From a bacterium (GTDB taxonomy: Bacteria > Zhuqueibacterota > QNDG01 > JAGLOF01): DNA of 64,000 nt. Where the stretch lies: assembly GCA_016934955.1 (NCBI GenBank), contig JAFGRY010000050.1:1-64000 (forward strand), read 5' to 3'. The position numbers and the translations under genes were made by a program. The notes under the pieces are model-generated. The model saw only the letters and a program-made list of their open reading frames with translations. It was not told where the DNA came from and ran no database searches. This document shows, piece by piece, positions 34,609-45,500 of this stretch (position 1 is its first letter; the number at the start of each line of letters is the position of its first letter).

Positions 34609-37600
34609 ATGAAATCCGGAATGCATACACCAATACTGCGAACCATCGTCATAGTGATACTGGCGGCAGCGGCCGTGTTGCCGGGCCTGGCGCTCGCCCA
34701 GTCCGGATTATCGGCCGTGCAGGTGGTCCCCGATGAATCCACCGTCGGTCTCAGCGGTATTCATACAATCTCCTTTACCACCAGTCATGCAATTCCGGCG
34801 GACGGAAGGATCATCGTCATCTATCCGTCGGGATTCGATGTCAGCAATGTCAGTATCGCCTCATCGACCACTATCAACGGCACACTCACCGTGACAAAAA
34901 GCGGCAATACGATCACCGTGATCCGGTCGGGAGGGACCGCGACAATCGAGGGTGCGAATGAAATCATCAAACTGGCCAATGTACGGAACGTGACGGTATC
35001 AGGGACCTATTCAATTCTCGTGCAGACCCGGACAGTCGGCGCTATCGTCATTGACAGCGGCACTTTTGGACAGTATGTTGTCAACCCCGGGGATTTTGAT
35101 AATTTCGGTCTTTCCTACATTCCCACACCGCAAACAGCCGGTGTGCCGCTGACCGCAACGGTGACCGCCCGGGACCGCTATAACAACACGGTAACCAATT
35201 ACAGTGCGGCCACAACGCTGACCGATCTCACCGGTACCGCCAGCCCCTCTCAGATTTCATTCATTAACGGAGTCTGGTCGGGCAGCGTGACGATCACCGG
35301 CACCAGAAGCGGGAACGTTCTCACCGCCACCGGCGCGGGAAAAAGCAGCAGCTCGAACCAGTTCACCGTTACTCCCGCCTCAATCGATCATTTTTCCCTG
35401 GAATATATCAACAGTCCCGTCACTGCGGGCGCGAACAGATCCATTACCATTCTTGCCAAGGATCAGTACGGCAACACGGCTACCGGCTTTTCTGGGATTG
35501 CTTTTCTCTCTGATGAAACAGGGACAATATACCCGGCAACGACGGGTTCGTTCAGCCAGGGGACCAGGATCGAAAACATCATGATCACCAGGGCCGATCA
35601 GGATATCACCATCTCGGTGACCGACGGATCAGGCCATTACGGCACCTCGAATTCATTCAATGTGGTCCACAGCACGCTTACGAACTTTACCATCGCCAAT
35701 GTCTCCGACCAGGCCGCCGGCATACCGTTTCCGATTACGGTCACGGCGCGGGATCTCTACGGTAATACAATCACCGCCTTCAGCGGTACGGGTAATACGG
35801 TAAACATCAGTCACAGCGGAAGCGGCGCGATTGTTCCCACAACCAGCGGCGATTTCACCAACGGCATCTGGACCGGCAATGTTATCGTGTCTCAGACCCA
35901 GTTAAATGACCGTATACAGGTGACCAGGACCGGGGGGGGCCAGACCGGGATCTCGAACCAGTTCAATATAAGTGCCAGCAGTGTTGACCATTTTACCATT
36001 TCATCCATCGGCGCAACCCAGATCGCGGGTGTTCCCTTCCCGGTCACGATTACGGCTCATGATGCAGCCAACAATATTATCGATACATTCAACGGCAGCG
36101 CCAACCTGTTTGATGAGACGGGAAGCAATACACCAAGCCAGTTCAGTTTTGAAGACGGCAGCTGGACGGGAAACGTCACGGTGACGACCAGCCGGCTCGG
36201 CAACACGCTGACCGTTTCGAGTCTCGGCAAGAGTAACAGCTCGAATGAATTCAACGTGTACGCCGATCAGGTCGAAAGTTTTATAATCGGCCAGGTGGCG
36301 ACTCCTCAGATGGCCGGTGTGCCTTTCAACCTTACCATTACCGCGGTTGACCAGTACGGGAATACGGCAACTGATTTCAGCGCACGGGTATCCATCGATG
36401 ATGACACGGGCACCCTGGAACCGATGACCAGCGGCTATTTCTCCAATGGCACGCGAACCGAAGCGGTGGCGATCACCGCCACCGGCAGTGATCTGAGAAT
36501 AAGCGTCCATGATGGTGCGAGCCACTGGGGGGAATCGAATTTCTTCAATGTAATTTCAGATACCGTGGACCACTTCGTTGTCGACATCTCGGGTAATCAG
36601 ATCGCGGGAGATCCATTTACCATTCATGTCGTCGCTGAAGATCAATACAGCAATATTGCGACGGGATTTACCGGTACCGTTAATTTATCGGATCTTACCG
36701 GTACGGTGCAGCCCTCGAGAAGCAGCAGCTTCACCTCGGGTCAGTGGACGGGAAATATAACGATTGACCGGGCCGTTACCGGTGATGTCGTCTCCGTCAC
36801 CCGGACCGGAGGTTCTGAGACGGGATCGTCCCAGCCGTTCAACCTGGTGGAGGCGCCGGGGATCAGGGTATTGCAGAGTATTGCGTCTCAGCAGTATGTA
36901 ACCGCGGGGCAGGACGAAGACTGGACGATAAAGTTCGCCGTTTCAAATCTCAGCGCGAATTACGCGACGTTTGACAGCATCAATGTCAAGTTTTTACGAT
37001 ACGGAAACGCCCAGACCGATTACACGATTAAGGCTCCCGCATCGTTTAAAAACAGCGGGTCGAGTCTGATCAGCGGCAATGCCACCGATACCCTGGTGGT
37101 CACGGTTGACACGAGCGGCAGTATGACGGGGGCGATTTTTATTCAGGGGAATATTTACTGTCTCGACAGTAACACCGGCAGAACCGTGCACGCTTCGGGT
37201 GAGACCGGAATCACCCTGCAGGATTCGGCCAGGCTCGATATATACCGCCTCTTCGTTTCCCAGAACCAGGTGACGCAGGGACAGGATTCAGTATGGACGG
37301 TAAGCGCCGTGATTCAGAACAGCGGAGAAGCGGTTGTGAGAATAGATTCCGCGGCGGCCGGGGACGCCCTTGATTTCAGCAGAGGCGCGAACTGGCATTA
37401 TGAACCGCCCTCTTCCCTGTCGGGAGGCGGGTGGGATCTTTCGGGAGGAGAGGCTGACACTCTGGTCTTTCGCATCGTGCACACCGGTGATAACAGTGCG
37501 GGCACCTGTGTTGTGCATGCCGCTGTTTCGGGAACGGAATTGAACACCGGTCGAACGCTCAGCGATGACACCCAGGACCATGGATCCGTTTCACTGCTCA

Positions 37601-40600
37601 TAGAAGAAAAGGCCGGTTTACAGATAACCGGCGTAAAGAGCATGGCTCCCAACGGACTGCTGGTCAACACCAGTCAGGATTTTTATATCAGAGTCAAAGT
37701 GAGAAACAACGGCGGAGATGCCGTCAATAATCTAAAAATATCGCTTCAGACCAACGGGTATTCGATCTTTCCCCAATCGGCGAACGGCAGTGTCGACCGG
37801 CTCGTTTCCGGACAGGTCGATAGTGTCGATATCCTGGTCAGAGCCAGCACTTCTCCGGCTGGAGCCGAACGGTTTACCGCGCATGCCGAAGGATACGCTG
37901 AAAATACCGGGCAGCTCTTTTTAAGCGCCGCTTCGGCATTTGATTATATCTACATGACCGTGCAGTATCCTGCCAGGCTGGTAATTCCCAGGATGGTCTT
38001 TTCAACCAGTAATGTCGTTGCCGGACAGGTCGATCCCTGGTTGGTAAAGGCGGTGGTTCGCAATACCGGCGAAGCGGACCTGGTACTTGAGCCGGAGGCT
38101 GCGGATGTCAGTTTCTGGAGTGCCGGGCTGCGCCAGTCCGATTATATCGTGCAGGCCCCCACGCAGCTTTCCGGCGGCGGGCTGCTTCTCAGCGGGGGTG
38201 AGACCGACACGCTGCAGTACCGGGTGACCACAACCGGAAGACTGGGCGGTGCCATCACGGTGAGGGCAAGGGCCCACGGCATCGACCAGAACAGCGGGCT
38301 GGAGGCGGATACGACCGGAAGCGGGCAGATCACTGTTCAGGCGGAAACGGATTTCAGGATCATCAGCACCAGTGTCGTCACCGCCAATATCACCGATGCC
38401 GGAAACGGGGTTGTAAATACAAACCAGGATTTTCAGGTAAAGGTGATTATCGAGAACGGATTGGGTGAGACCATACGTGACATCCGGGTGCGGCTGCAGA
38501 CTGACGGTTCCTCGACTATTACACAGACGCCGCTGACCATCACCCGTGTGCTCCCGTCAAGACGCGATTCCGTCTATTTCACCATTTATGCCGATGATAC
38601 AGAGAATCCGTCGGGAGAAACATTCACCGCGGCCATTACCGCGGCGCTCCTGGACAATTCGGGATACGCGGCCCCGGTGGGAGATGCCCTGGACCGTACG
38701 GCAAGCGTTATCATTCAGTCGCCGGCTCTCCTGGAAATCGATCTTGAGCTGAGCAACGCAGCCGGGCATTTCTCGGCGAACCAGTCTTTCTGGCTCAAGG
38801 CGCGGCTGCACAATCAGGGTACAGGGGCCGTTGATGATTCGGGTGTTCTCAGCATCACTCTGCCCCAGAATTATATTCTGGAGAGCGGATCACCGGTCAA
38901 TCAGGCCATAGAATCCGACTCCTCGGTTATCTGGTATATCAGAGCTCCCATGGAGCCTCATACATCCGCCAGGACCGTGCAGGTGGAGTTCAAAACGGTG
39001 CCGAAGGCGGTTAATACCGGCGCCGCCGCCTCGGTGGTGAATATGAGCGAGACCATCGATGTACAAACGGTGGAAACTTCTCTTTCTTCCAACTTTACGA
39101 TCTGGTCTCCGGCGGGGGCGACGGACGGAGTGCTGTCAACCGGGCAGTATTTTGTCGTGCGTGCATTTGTGCAGTGGAGAAATGTAAACAACATAGAGGC
39201 CGAGCTGATACTTCCGGCCGGATATGAGATGTCGGATGTCTCGGTGAAAAGCGTCATCTCTCCCGATGTGTTCTGGCAGATCAAGGCACCCGCCAGTGCT
39301 GCCGGATCCAGGCTCATCAAGCTTGATCTCACCGGATATGATGTGTTCCAGCCCGAGAGGGAAGTAAAGGCGATACAGAAACAGATATACGTCACCACGG
39401 TTCCCAGGGCCAGTCTCGAGCTGTCGGTTACCACCTCGGATAATTCGGTTTCGCTTGGGCAGGAGTTTCTCGTGACCGCCTCCGTTACGAACAACGGCAC
39501 TGCCGATACCAGCGGTGTCACGAGAGTGTCGCTCGAACAGCTGCCGTCCGGGTACACCACGTATGAACCGCTGACCAAGACCATGTACAACGGCGAGAAC
39601 AGCTGGATAATCAGGGCGCCGGGATCTCCGACCAGGGAAGCGGTCAACATTGTCGGCACCATTTCCACCATTCCCAAAGATGAAAACACCAATGAAACGG
39701 CGTATGTGAGCAGGAGTACGGACAAGGTCGCGCTCACCACGGTCGGCGCCTGGCTGGCCATCCACGCTATCGATGTGCCCGACACCCTGAGCGGCATTGT
39801 GCTGCCGGGGCAGGAGAATGTGTGGCTGGGGGCGATGAAATTTTCCAACAGGGGTGAAACAGGTGCAAACGGCATCGTAATCAGCAGCCTTAAATTCGAT
39901 GTGGAGGACAGGTACGGCAACTCCCTGGCTCCGGCGAGTGCGCTGCAGTCATTGCGTCTGGTCGGCATGAGAAAGACAGGAGGAGTATGGCAGCCGGATC
40001 CCTCCGTCTGGTACGGCAGTCTCTCCTCCGCCACTTTCCCGGCATCCGGATCGCTTACCCTGCCCGTCACATCACAGCTGAACATCGATGCAGGAGATAC
40101 GGCCTTCGTGGCGCTGCAGGGTACTATCGCCCAGTCGGACACCGTGCCCGAGTTCGTCCTGAACATCAAGGATCAAAGCTATATCGTGGCCCGGGACGAG
40201 TATTCACCGTCCATTGCTATCGAAGTGCTGGATGTCACGGGGTCTGAATTTTTCAACTACCGTTCCTTCCGGAAGCAGATTCTGCCCAGAAAGGTTACGG
40301 AAGAGGATAAAATTTATCTGATTAACTGTCCGAATCCTTTCGGCCAGCCGGGAAAGGAAGAGACGGTTTTTGTATACTACCTCGATGAGGAAACGGACAT
40401 CACCTTTACCATCGTGACCCTGACGGGTGAGACCGTCTGGACGGCGGAATATGTGCAGGGCGATCCGCAGACCCGGGCGGGTCTGCACGCTCTGGGAGCG
40501 GGCGGGGTTACCTGGGACGGCAGCAACGGGGCGGGATTCCCGGTATTGAACGGGGTATACGTGGCCTTCATGCAGACAGGCGGCGGCAAACAGGTGTCGA

Positions 40601-40623
40601 CAAAGGTCGCGGTATTACGGTAG
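34609..40623 (+). CDS. Very large secreted repeat protein with C-terminal FlgD-like Ig domain
   Basis: A 2004-residue exported protein, probably cell-surface. Signal peptide near residues 5-31 (HTPILRTIVIVILAAAAVL...ALAQ); the start could be 34609 or the ATG at 34621. After a first beta domain come six Ig-like repeats of about 100 residues (near 160, 255, 355, 460, 555, 655), each with AGVPFxxTITAxDxYGNT followed by a DxTG strand and SNxFNV. Residues about 750-1700 hold around seven CARDB-like adhesion domains (VVRNTGEADL, VTNNGTADTSG). The end carries CPNPFGQPG and VTWDGSNGAGFPVLNGVYV, a FlgD-like Ig domain often found at the C-terminus of exported proteins in FCB-type bacteria. Likely adhesin or surface-layer role. 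A PorV-like gene follows. Confidence 0.85.
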   Translation: MKSGMHTPILRTIVIVILAAAAVLPGLALAQSGLSAVQVVPDESTVGLSGIHTISFTTSHAIPADGRIIVIYPSGFDVSNVSIASSTTINGTLTVTKSGNTITVIRSGGTATIEGANEIIKLANVRNVTVSGTYSILVQTRTVGAIVIDSGTFGQYVVNPGDFDNFGLSYIPTPQTAGVPLTATVTARDRYNNTVTNYSAATTLTDLTGTASPSQISFINGVWSGSVTITGTRSGNVLTATGAGKSSSSNQFTVTPASIDHFSLEYINSPVTAGANRSITILAKDQYGNTATGFSGIAFLSDETGTIYPATTGSFSQGTRIENIMITRADQDITISVTDGSGHYGTSNSFNVVHSTLTNFTIANVSDQAAGIPFPITVTARDLYGNTITAFSGTGNTVNISHSGSGAIVPTTSGDFTNGIWTGNVIVSQTQLNDRIQVTRTGGGQTGISNQFNISASSVDHFTISSIGATQIAGVPFPVTITAHDAANNIIDTFNGSANLFDETGSNTPSQFSFEDGSWTGNVTVTTSRLGNTLTVSSLGKSNSSNEFNVYADQVESFIIGQVATPQMAGVPFNLTITAVDQYGNTATDFSARVSIDDDTGTLEPMTSGYFSNGTRTEAVAITATGSDLRISVHDGASHWGESNFFNVISDTVDHFVVDISGNQIAGDPFTIHVVAEDQYSNIATGFTGTVNLSDLTGTVQPSRSSSFTSGQWTGNITIDRAVTGDVVSVTRTGGSETGSSQPFNLVEAPGIRVLQSIASQQYVTAGQDEDWTIKFAVSNLSANYATFDSINVKFLRYGNAQTDYTIKAPASFKNSGSSLISGNATDTLVVTVDTSGSMTGAIFIQGNIYCLDSNTGRTVHASGETGITLQDSARLDIYRLFVSQNQVTQGQDSVWTVSAVIQNSGEAVVRIDSAAAGDALDFSRGANWHYEPPSSLSGGGWDLSGGEADTLVFRIVHTGDNSAGTCVVHAAVSGTELNTGRTLSDDTQDHGSVSLLIEEKAGLQITGVKSMAPNGLLVNTSQDFYIRVKVRNNGGDAVNNLKISLQTNGYSIFPQSANGSVDRLVSGQVDSVDILVRASTSPAGAERFTAHAEGYAENTGQLFLSAASAFDYIYMTVQYPARLVIPRMVFSTSNVVAGQVDPWLVKAVVRNTGEADLVLEPEAADVSFWSAGLRQSDYIVQAPTQLSGGGLLLSGGETDTLQYRVTTTGRLGGAITVRARAHGIDQNSGLEADTTGSGQITVQAETDFRIISTSVVTANITDAGNGVVNTNQDFQVKVIIENGLGETIRDIRVRLQTDGSSTITQTPLTITRVLPSRRDSVYFTIYADDTENPSGETFTAAITAALLDNSGYAAPVGDALDRTASVIIQSPALLEIDLELSNAAGHFSANQSFWLKARLHNQGTGAVDDSGVLSITLPQNYILESGSPVNQAIESDSSVIWYIRAPMEPHTSARTVQVEFKTVPKAVNTGAAASVVNMSETIDVQTVETSLSSNFTIWSPAGATDGVLSTGQYFVVRAFVQWRNVNNIEAELILPAGYEMSDVSVKSVISPDVFWQIKAPASAAGSRLIKLDLTGYDVFQPEREVKAIQKQIYVTTVPRASLELSVTTSDNSVSLGQEFLVTASVTNNGTADTSGVTRVSLEQLPSGYTTYEPLTKTMYNGENSWIIRAPGSPTREAVNIVGTISTIPKDENTNETAYVSRSTDKVALTTVGAWLAIHAIDVPDTLSGIVLPGQENVWLGAMKFSNRGETGANGIVISSLKFDVEDRYGNSLAPASALQSLRLVGMRKTGGVWQPDPSVWYGSLSSATFPASGSLTLPVTSQLNIDAGDTAFVALQGTIAQSDTVPEFVLNIKDQSYIVARDEYSPSIAIEVLDVTGSEFFNYRSFRKQILPRKVTEEDKIYLINCPNPFGQPGKEETVFVYYLDEETDITFTIVTLTGETVWTAEYVQGDPQTRAGLHALGAGGVTWDGSNGAGFPVLNGVYVAFMQTGGGKQVSTKVAVLR

Positions 40624-40654
40624 TACGGAACGGCCTGCAAAACGGGATAGCGCT

Positions 40655-42556
40655 ATGAAAACAAGAGTTTTTTTGTATTTAACTGTTTTTTTTAGTATGT
40701 TATGCGCACATCGTCAGGCGATGAGTCAGACGGCCGGGGGTGGTACGGAATCGCCCTTTGCCTACGGGCTGCATGCGCGCACATTGGGTATGGGCAACGC
40801 GGCCGTTGCCTATCCCCAGGGATCCGGGGCCATGTACTGGAATCCGGGCGGTATGTCAATTGTACAGCAGAAAAGCGCCGGTCTTTCGCTGACGACCCTG
40901 TTTGAAGGAATCAACTACAACTACGCGGGATATATACATCCGACGCTGAATTCGGGCGTGTTCGGTTTCGGTTTTTCCATTATCGGCTGCGACGGGGTGA
41001 TGATGCGGGAGTGGGAGCAGAACATCGTCCATGAATACGGCGCCATGGGATACTGGTGGGGCAGAATGACGATCGCCTACAGCCTGACCCTTTTCAGGGG
41101 ATTTTCCGCCGGACTCTCGTTCGACGCGAACAGGAAGGTGCTGGGAGAATGGTCGGCGAACGGGTTCGGCCTGAACGGCGGCATCCATTATGCGTTTCCC
41201 CATGAGTCAGGGCTACTTCACGGACTCTTTCTGGGGCTGAGCGTGGAAAACTTCATAAGTCCCCGTCTGCGCATGGGTACGGCCCAGGAAATACTGCCCT
41301 ACCTGCTCAGATTCGGGCTGGCGAAACGGTTTGGAAGCGACGAGGGCAGCAATTTTTTCGTTCTTGCCGACCTGGAGAAGTCGGAATACCGGACTATGCG
41401 GTATCATCTGGGCGCGGAATTCAGCATCGGAAGACTGGTTTTTCTGCGATCGGGCATCAATTCGGGATTTATCACTTTCGGTGCGGGCCTGCGCTATCGG
41501 AATATGCAGCTGGACTACGGCACCGGCCCGCTCGGTGATCTCGATCTTCTTCCCTGGGGGCACCGGTTTTCCCTGCAGTTTTTCCTGGGGAAGAGTCTCC
41601 CTCAAATGAGAGAGGAGATAGAACAGGCGCGACGGGAGGATATTCAGAGGCGGCTCACCGAGCGGCTTGAGGCTGAGCGGACGCAGCGCATCGAGAGCGG
41701 GCTCAGGGCTGCCAGAGCCTATCTGGATTCCACCGATTACTTCAATTCCCGCATCGAACTGGTGCAGGTCCTGCGGGAAGATCCGGAAAACCAGGCCGCC
41801 CGCCAGCTGCTGGAACTGGTGGAGACCAGGGAAAACGAGTACCAGGAAGCCCGCCGCCAGCAGTTGCTGCAGGAAGACCGGGAACGGACCCGCCGGGAAC
41901 AGGACCAGCGGTTCATCGAGGAGAAACGGCAGGAAGCCAACACCGCACTGGCCGAAAGTGATTACCGCCGGGCCGTGATCGCGCTCGATGCCGCTTTGCA
42001 GCGGGATCCCGAAAACGCGCAGCTGCGAGAGTACCGTACCCAGGCGGAAGTCCGTCTCAGACAGGAGATCAGCGACCAGATCGCGCGCTCGAAGGTGCTG
42101 GTCCAGCGGGAGGCGATCTCGGATGCCTACAAGGCGCTGGATATCGCCGCCAAACAGGCCCAGGGGGATGACGACCTCACCCGGCGGGTTGCCAGAGAAC
42201 GGGCGGCCCTGGACCGGGAAGTCGATTTCATCCATAATTATCAGGAGGGTACGAGCCGTTATGAGAAAAAGGACTATCAGGGCGCCCTTCCCTTCCTGAA
42301 CAAAGCGCTGCTGATAAAACCGGACCATCTTCATGTCCGGGAAATGGCCAGTATCGCCAATTCCAAAGTCAGTGGAGAGGAACAGCCCCTCACGGGCCGG
42401 GCCAAGGAGCTCTATTTCAGGGGCATCAACCTCTTTAAAAACGGCAAGGTCAAAGAGGCGCTCGAGGTGTGGGAGCAGGCGCTGGAACTGGCGCCCAATA
42501 ACGGCAAGATACTGAAAACCATTCATGACGTGCGATCACGGTATATTGAAGAATAA
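40655..42556 (+). CDS. PorV/UPF0164-like outer-membrane barrel with C-terminal TPR region
   Basis: A 633-residue protein. Signal peptide about 1-25. Residues about 30-310 form a FadL/PorV-type barrel; the typical opening is YGLHARTLGMGNAAVAYPQGSGAMYWNPGGM. Residues about 320-420 are a charged coiled coil rich in Arg, Gln and Glu; 420-633 contain TPR-like repeats (ANTALAESDYRRAVIALDAA, KKDYQGALPFLNKALLIKPD, NGKVKEALEVWEQALELAPN). PorV carries type IX substrates at the outer membrane in Bacteroidota; here that role is only suggested by the neighbour with a FlgD-like C-terminus. Starts 31 bases after the giant gene and ends 15 bases before the regulator. Confidence 0.83.
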   Translation: MKTRVFLYLTVFFSMLCAHRQAMSQTAGGGTESPFAYGLHARTLGMGNAAVAYPQGSGAMYWNPGGMSIVQQKSAGLSLTTLFEGINYNYAGYIHPTLNSGVFGFGFSIIGCDGVMMREWEQNIVHEYGAMGYWWGRMTIAYSLTLFRGFSAGLSFDANRKVLGEWSANGFGLNGGIHYAFPHESGLLHGLFLGLSVENFISPRLRMGTAQEILPYLLRFGLAKRFGSDEGSNFFVLADLEKSEYRTMRYHLGAEFSIGRLVFLRSGINSGFITFGAGLRYRNMQLDYGTGPLGDLDLLPWGHRFSLQFFLGKSLPQMREEIEQARREDIQRRLTERLEAERTQRIESGLRAARAYLDSTDYFNSRIELVQVLREDPENQAARQLLELVETRENEYQEARRQQLLQEDRERTRREQDQRFIEEKRQEANTALAESDYRRAVIALDAALQRDPENAQLREYRTQAEVRLRQEISDQIARSKVLVQREAISDAYKALDIAAKQAQGDDDLTRRVARERAALDREVDFIHNYQEGTSRYEKKDYQGALPFLNKALLIKPDHLHVREMASIANSKVSGEEQPLTGRAKELYFRGINLFKNGKVKEALEVWEQALELAPNNGKILKTIHDVRSRYIEE

Positions 42557-42571
42557 AGAGAAGGCCGCTGT

Positions 42572-45500
42572 ATGTTCAAGCGTGTAATCAAGGAAGAGCT
42601 GAGAGTACCGGCGGAGATCGGATACCTGGGCGATTTGCGCGATTTCATCACCAGGGTCGGACGCAAGTACGGGCTGACAGAGAATGTGATCAATGCGTTC
42701 AAGCTCGCCATTGACGAGGCGGGCACCAATGTGGTCAGGCATGCCTACCGCGACTGGGCCGGTTTCATCACCATGCGCATGATCATTCGTGAGAAGGATG
42801 TGACTGTTTCCCTGGTCGACCAGGGGCACACCTTCGATCCCAGAAACGTCAGCGATCCGGATCTGCAGCGGTATGTCGATATCGGAAAGAAAGGTGGGCT
42901 CGGCGTTTTCATTATCAGGCGGGTCATCGATGAAATCGAGTACCGCAAGACCGAAGAGGGCAACGAGCTGCTGCTCACGAAAAGACGGGAAGTGGTGCCG
43001 AAAAAATATCCGCTGCTCCCCGAGATGTCCCTGAGCATGAAGGTGCGGTATTTTCTCATCGCCACATCGGTGCTCTCGCCGGCGGTCATTCTGGTGTTTA
43101 TCATTACCTACAGCGGCATCGCCCGCTCGATTATGAAAAATGATCTTGCCGCCGGCTGGGTGCTGGCCCGTTCGGTTACCAATCAGTCTATGGAAGCGCT
43201 GGCCCAGGAGAGGGACTATGAGCTGGCGACGATCGCGTCTGAATTTAAAAGAAACCACTCACCCCATGTTTATGACGCAGTGATCGTCGACACCTTGGGT
43301 ATCATTCAAGGCTCCGCTGAAACAGAGAAAATGTTATCCCGATTTGATACGCCGCCCGATAAGCTGAGGATCGAGGAGTTCGCGTTCGAGTACCGCATCG
43401 ATGGCGGTAAACGGGTCATCGACCTGGCCAATCCCGCTATCGAGAAGGCGACCAACAAGCGTCTTGGTATGGTCCATCTGCTTCTCGACCGGGAAGTGAT
43501 CGCCGAATCCATCAGGGAAGAAAAACGGAGCACCCTGCTGCTCTATCTGATGGTGCTGCTGATCGGTAATGTGGGAGTGGCGATCCTGATCTATGTCACC
43601 ATGAGCCCCTTCAAGCGGCTGGCAGCATGGGTGAGGGAGCTGGGCCAGGGAGGCGCATCGGATGAAATGGAGTTCGATTCGTCGGATGAGATCGGTGAAA
43701 TAGCGTTGGCCTTCAACGAAATCACGGAAAAATTCAGAAAATCCCAGGTCGATCTCGCGGAGCAGGAGCGGCTGCAGAAGGAGATGCAGGTCGCCCAGGA
43801 AATACAGCAGACACTGCTCCCCGATAAGTTTCCCGACATCGAAGGGTTCGAGATCGCCTCCTACTACGAGGCGGCGAAGGAAGTCGGCGGTGATTACTAT
43901 GATTTCGTTGAAGTCGACAATGATACGCTCGGCATTGTTGTGGCCGATGTGTCGGGCAAGGGAGTTCCCGGGTCACTGGTCATGACCATGATCCGGACGG
44001 CCCTGCGAACCGAAGCGAGGGGGAACAAGGACGCGGCCGATGTGCTGGCACGGGTGAACGACTTTGTCATGTGTGACATGAAGCGGGGCATGTTCGTCAC
44101 TGTATTTTATCTCATCCTTGACTCAAAGACGCGCACGATCAATTACGCAAGCGCCGGGCACAATCCTATGATTCTTTTCCGGTCAAAAACGAAAAAGAGC
44201 TACTATCTGAATCCCCGGGGATTTCCCATCGGCATCAATCTGCCGGAAAAGTCGCTGTTCCGGAAATCGATCGAATCGGACATGCTGAGACTGCAGAAGG
44301 GTGATGTGCTCCTGCTCTACACCGACGGCATTACCGAAGCGATGAACCCCCGCCGGGAGCAGTTCGGCGATGAACGGTTTCTGGAGGCGATCCGTCAGTA
44401 CGGAGAAGAAACGATCACTGAACAGGTCGATAAACTGCACAACCGCATCGAAGCCTTCACCGAAGGGTACGCACAGAACGACGATATAACCCTTGTCGCT
44501 ATCAGGGAAAAAATGAAAGCCGAGGATGTGCTCTATAATCACTGGGTGCGCCTGATGAAAATGGTGGAAGACGGCTCGACCGTGAAAGCCGCCTGCAAGC
44601 ATTTCGGTGTTTCGACCTCGACCTATTACAAATACAAGAAACTCTATAAAAAAGAGGGGAAAAAGGGCATCAAGGAGTCGGTATCCAGATCCGATGTCGA
44701 GGAAAAGCATGTCAGTATAGAAGATAAAGCGAAAATATTCGACATTATCAGGAATAATCCCGATTTCGGGCCGAAACGGATCAGCGATGAACTGAATACC
44801 GAAACGTATGAGTTTACTGTCCTGGATGAAAAAGTCATCTATGAAGAACTGGTGCGCAGCCGTTTGAACACAAAGGAACTGCGGCAGGCGTTCATCGAGA
44901 GGGGAAAGTCGAAGAAGCGGTTCAAACCCCCCGGAACGCCCTTCCTTACGTTAAGCGGCGAGGTTATCGTCACTCATGAACGGGCGCCGGCGGTGAAACC
45001 CTATCCCAGACAAACCGAAGCGGAGGCGGAGGAAATCGCCGCGGAAGAGGTCGCTTCCTCCATCACACCGTCGGGAGGTGCCGTACTTTCCGAAGAGACG
45101 ATCCTGCCCCATGACTTTGCGGGTGATGATTTTTCGGAAGATTTCGGCGAACCGGCAGACGGTGAAGATGAGCATGTGATATCAGGGGCCCGGATCGAGG
45201 AACTGTTCGGAGAAGACGGCGACGGTGATGATGAAGAATTTCTTGATCTGACCGAGATGAGCGGTGAAGTAGTCACTCGGGAACTGGAGAAGAAGCATAG
45301 AAGGGCTGATACGTCAGCGGAAGCGTACAGTGAAGCCGGGACGGGGGAGCGTGGAGAAGATGAGTACGCCGGCGATCACGAATACGGTGATGATATGCTT
45401 GACATCCTGATCTCCGATGTTTCCGAGCTGGAGGCAGGAGATGACGATGTCCGGGATCATGCCGAACGCATCAGTCTTGATGAAGTGCTTGCCGTGGACG

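Noticed and set aside
38958..40169. 403-codon minus-strand frame inside the giant secreted protein gene
   Set aside because: Low-complexity Ser/Thr/Val-rich translation opposite a coherent repeat protein; no ribosome-binding site or domain.
34609..40623. Filamentous haemagglutinin or autotransporter
   Set aside because: No passenger beta-helix, TPS domain or C-terminal autotransporter barrel; repeats are Ig- and CARDB-like and the end is FlgD-like.
41213..42526. 437-codon minus-strand frame opposite the PorV-TPR gene
   Set aside because: Antisense of a gene with barrel and TPR motifs; no independent evidence.
44520..44890. Insertion sequence or transposase remnant
   Set aside because: Only the helix-turn-helix is transposase-like; it is in frame within a larger coherent protein, and there is no integrase core or terminal repeat.
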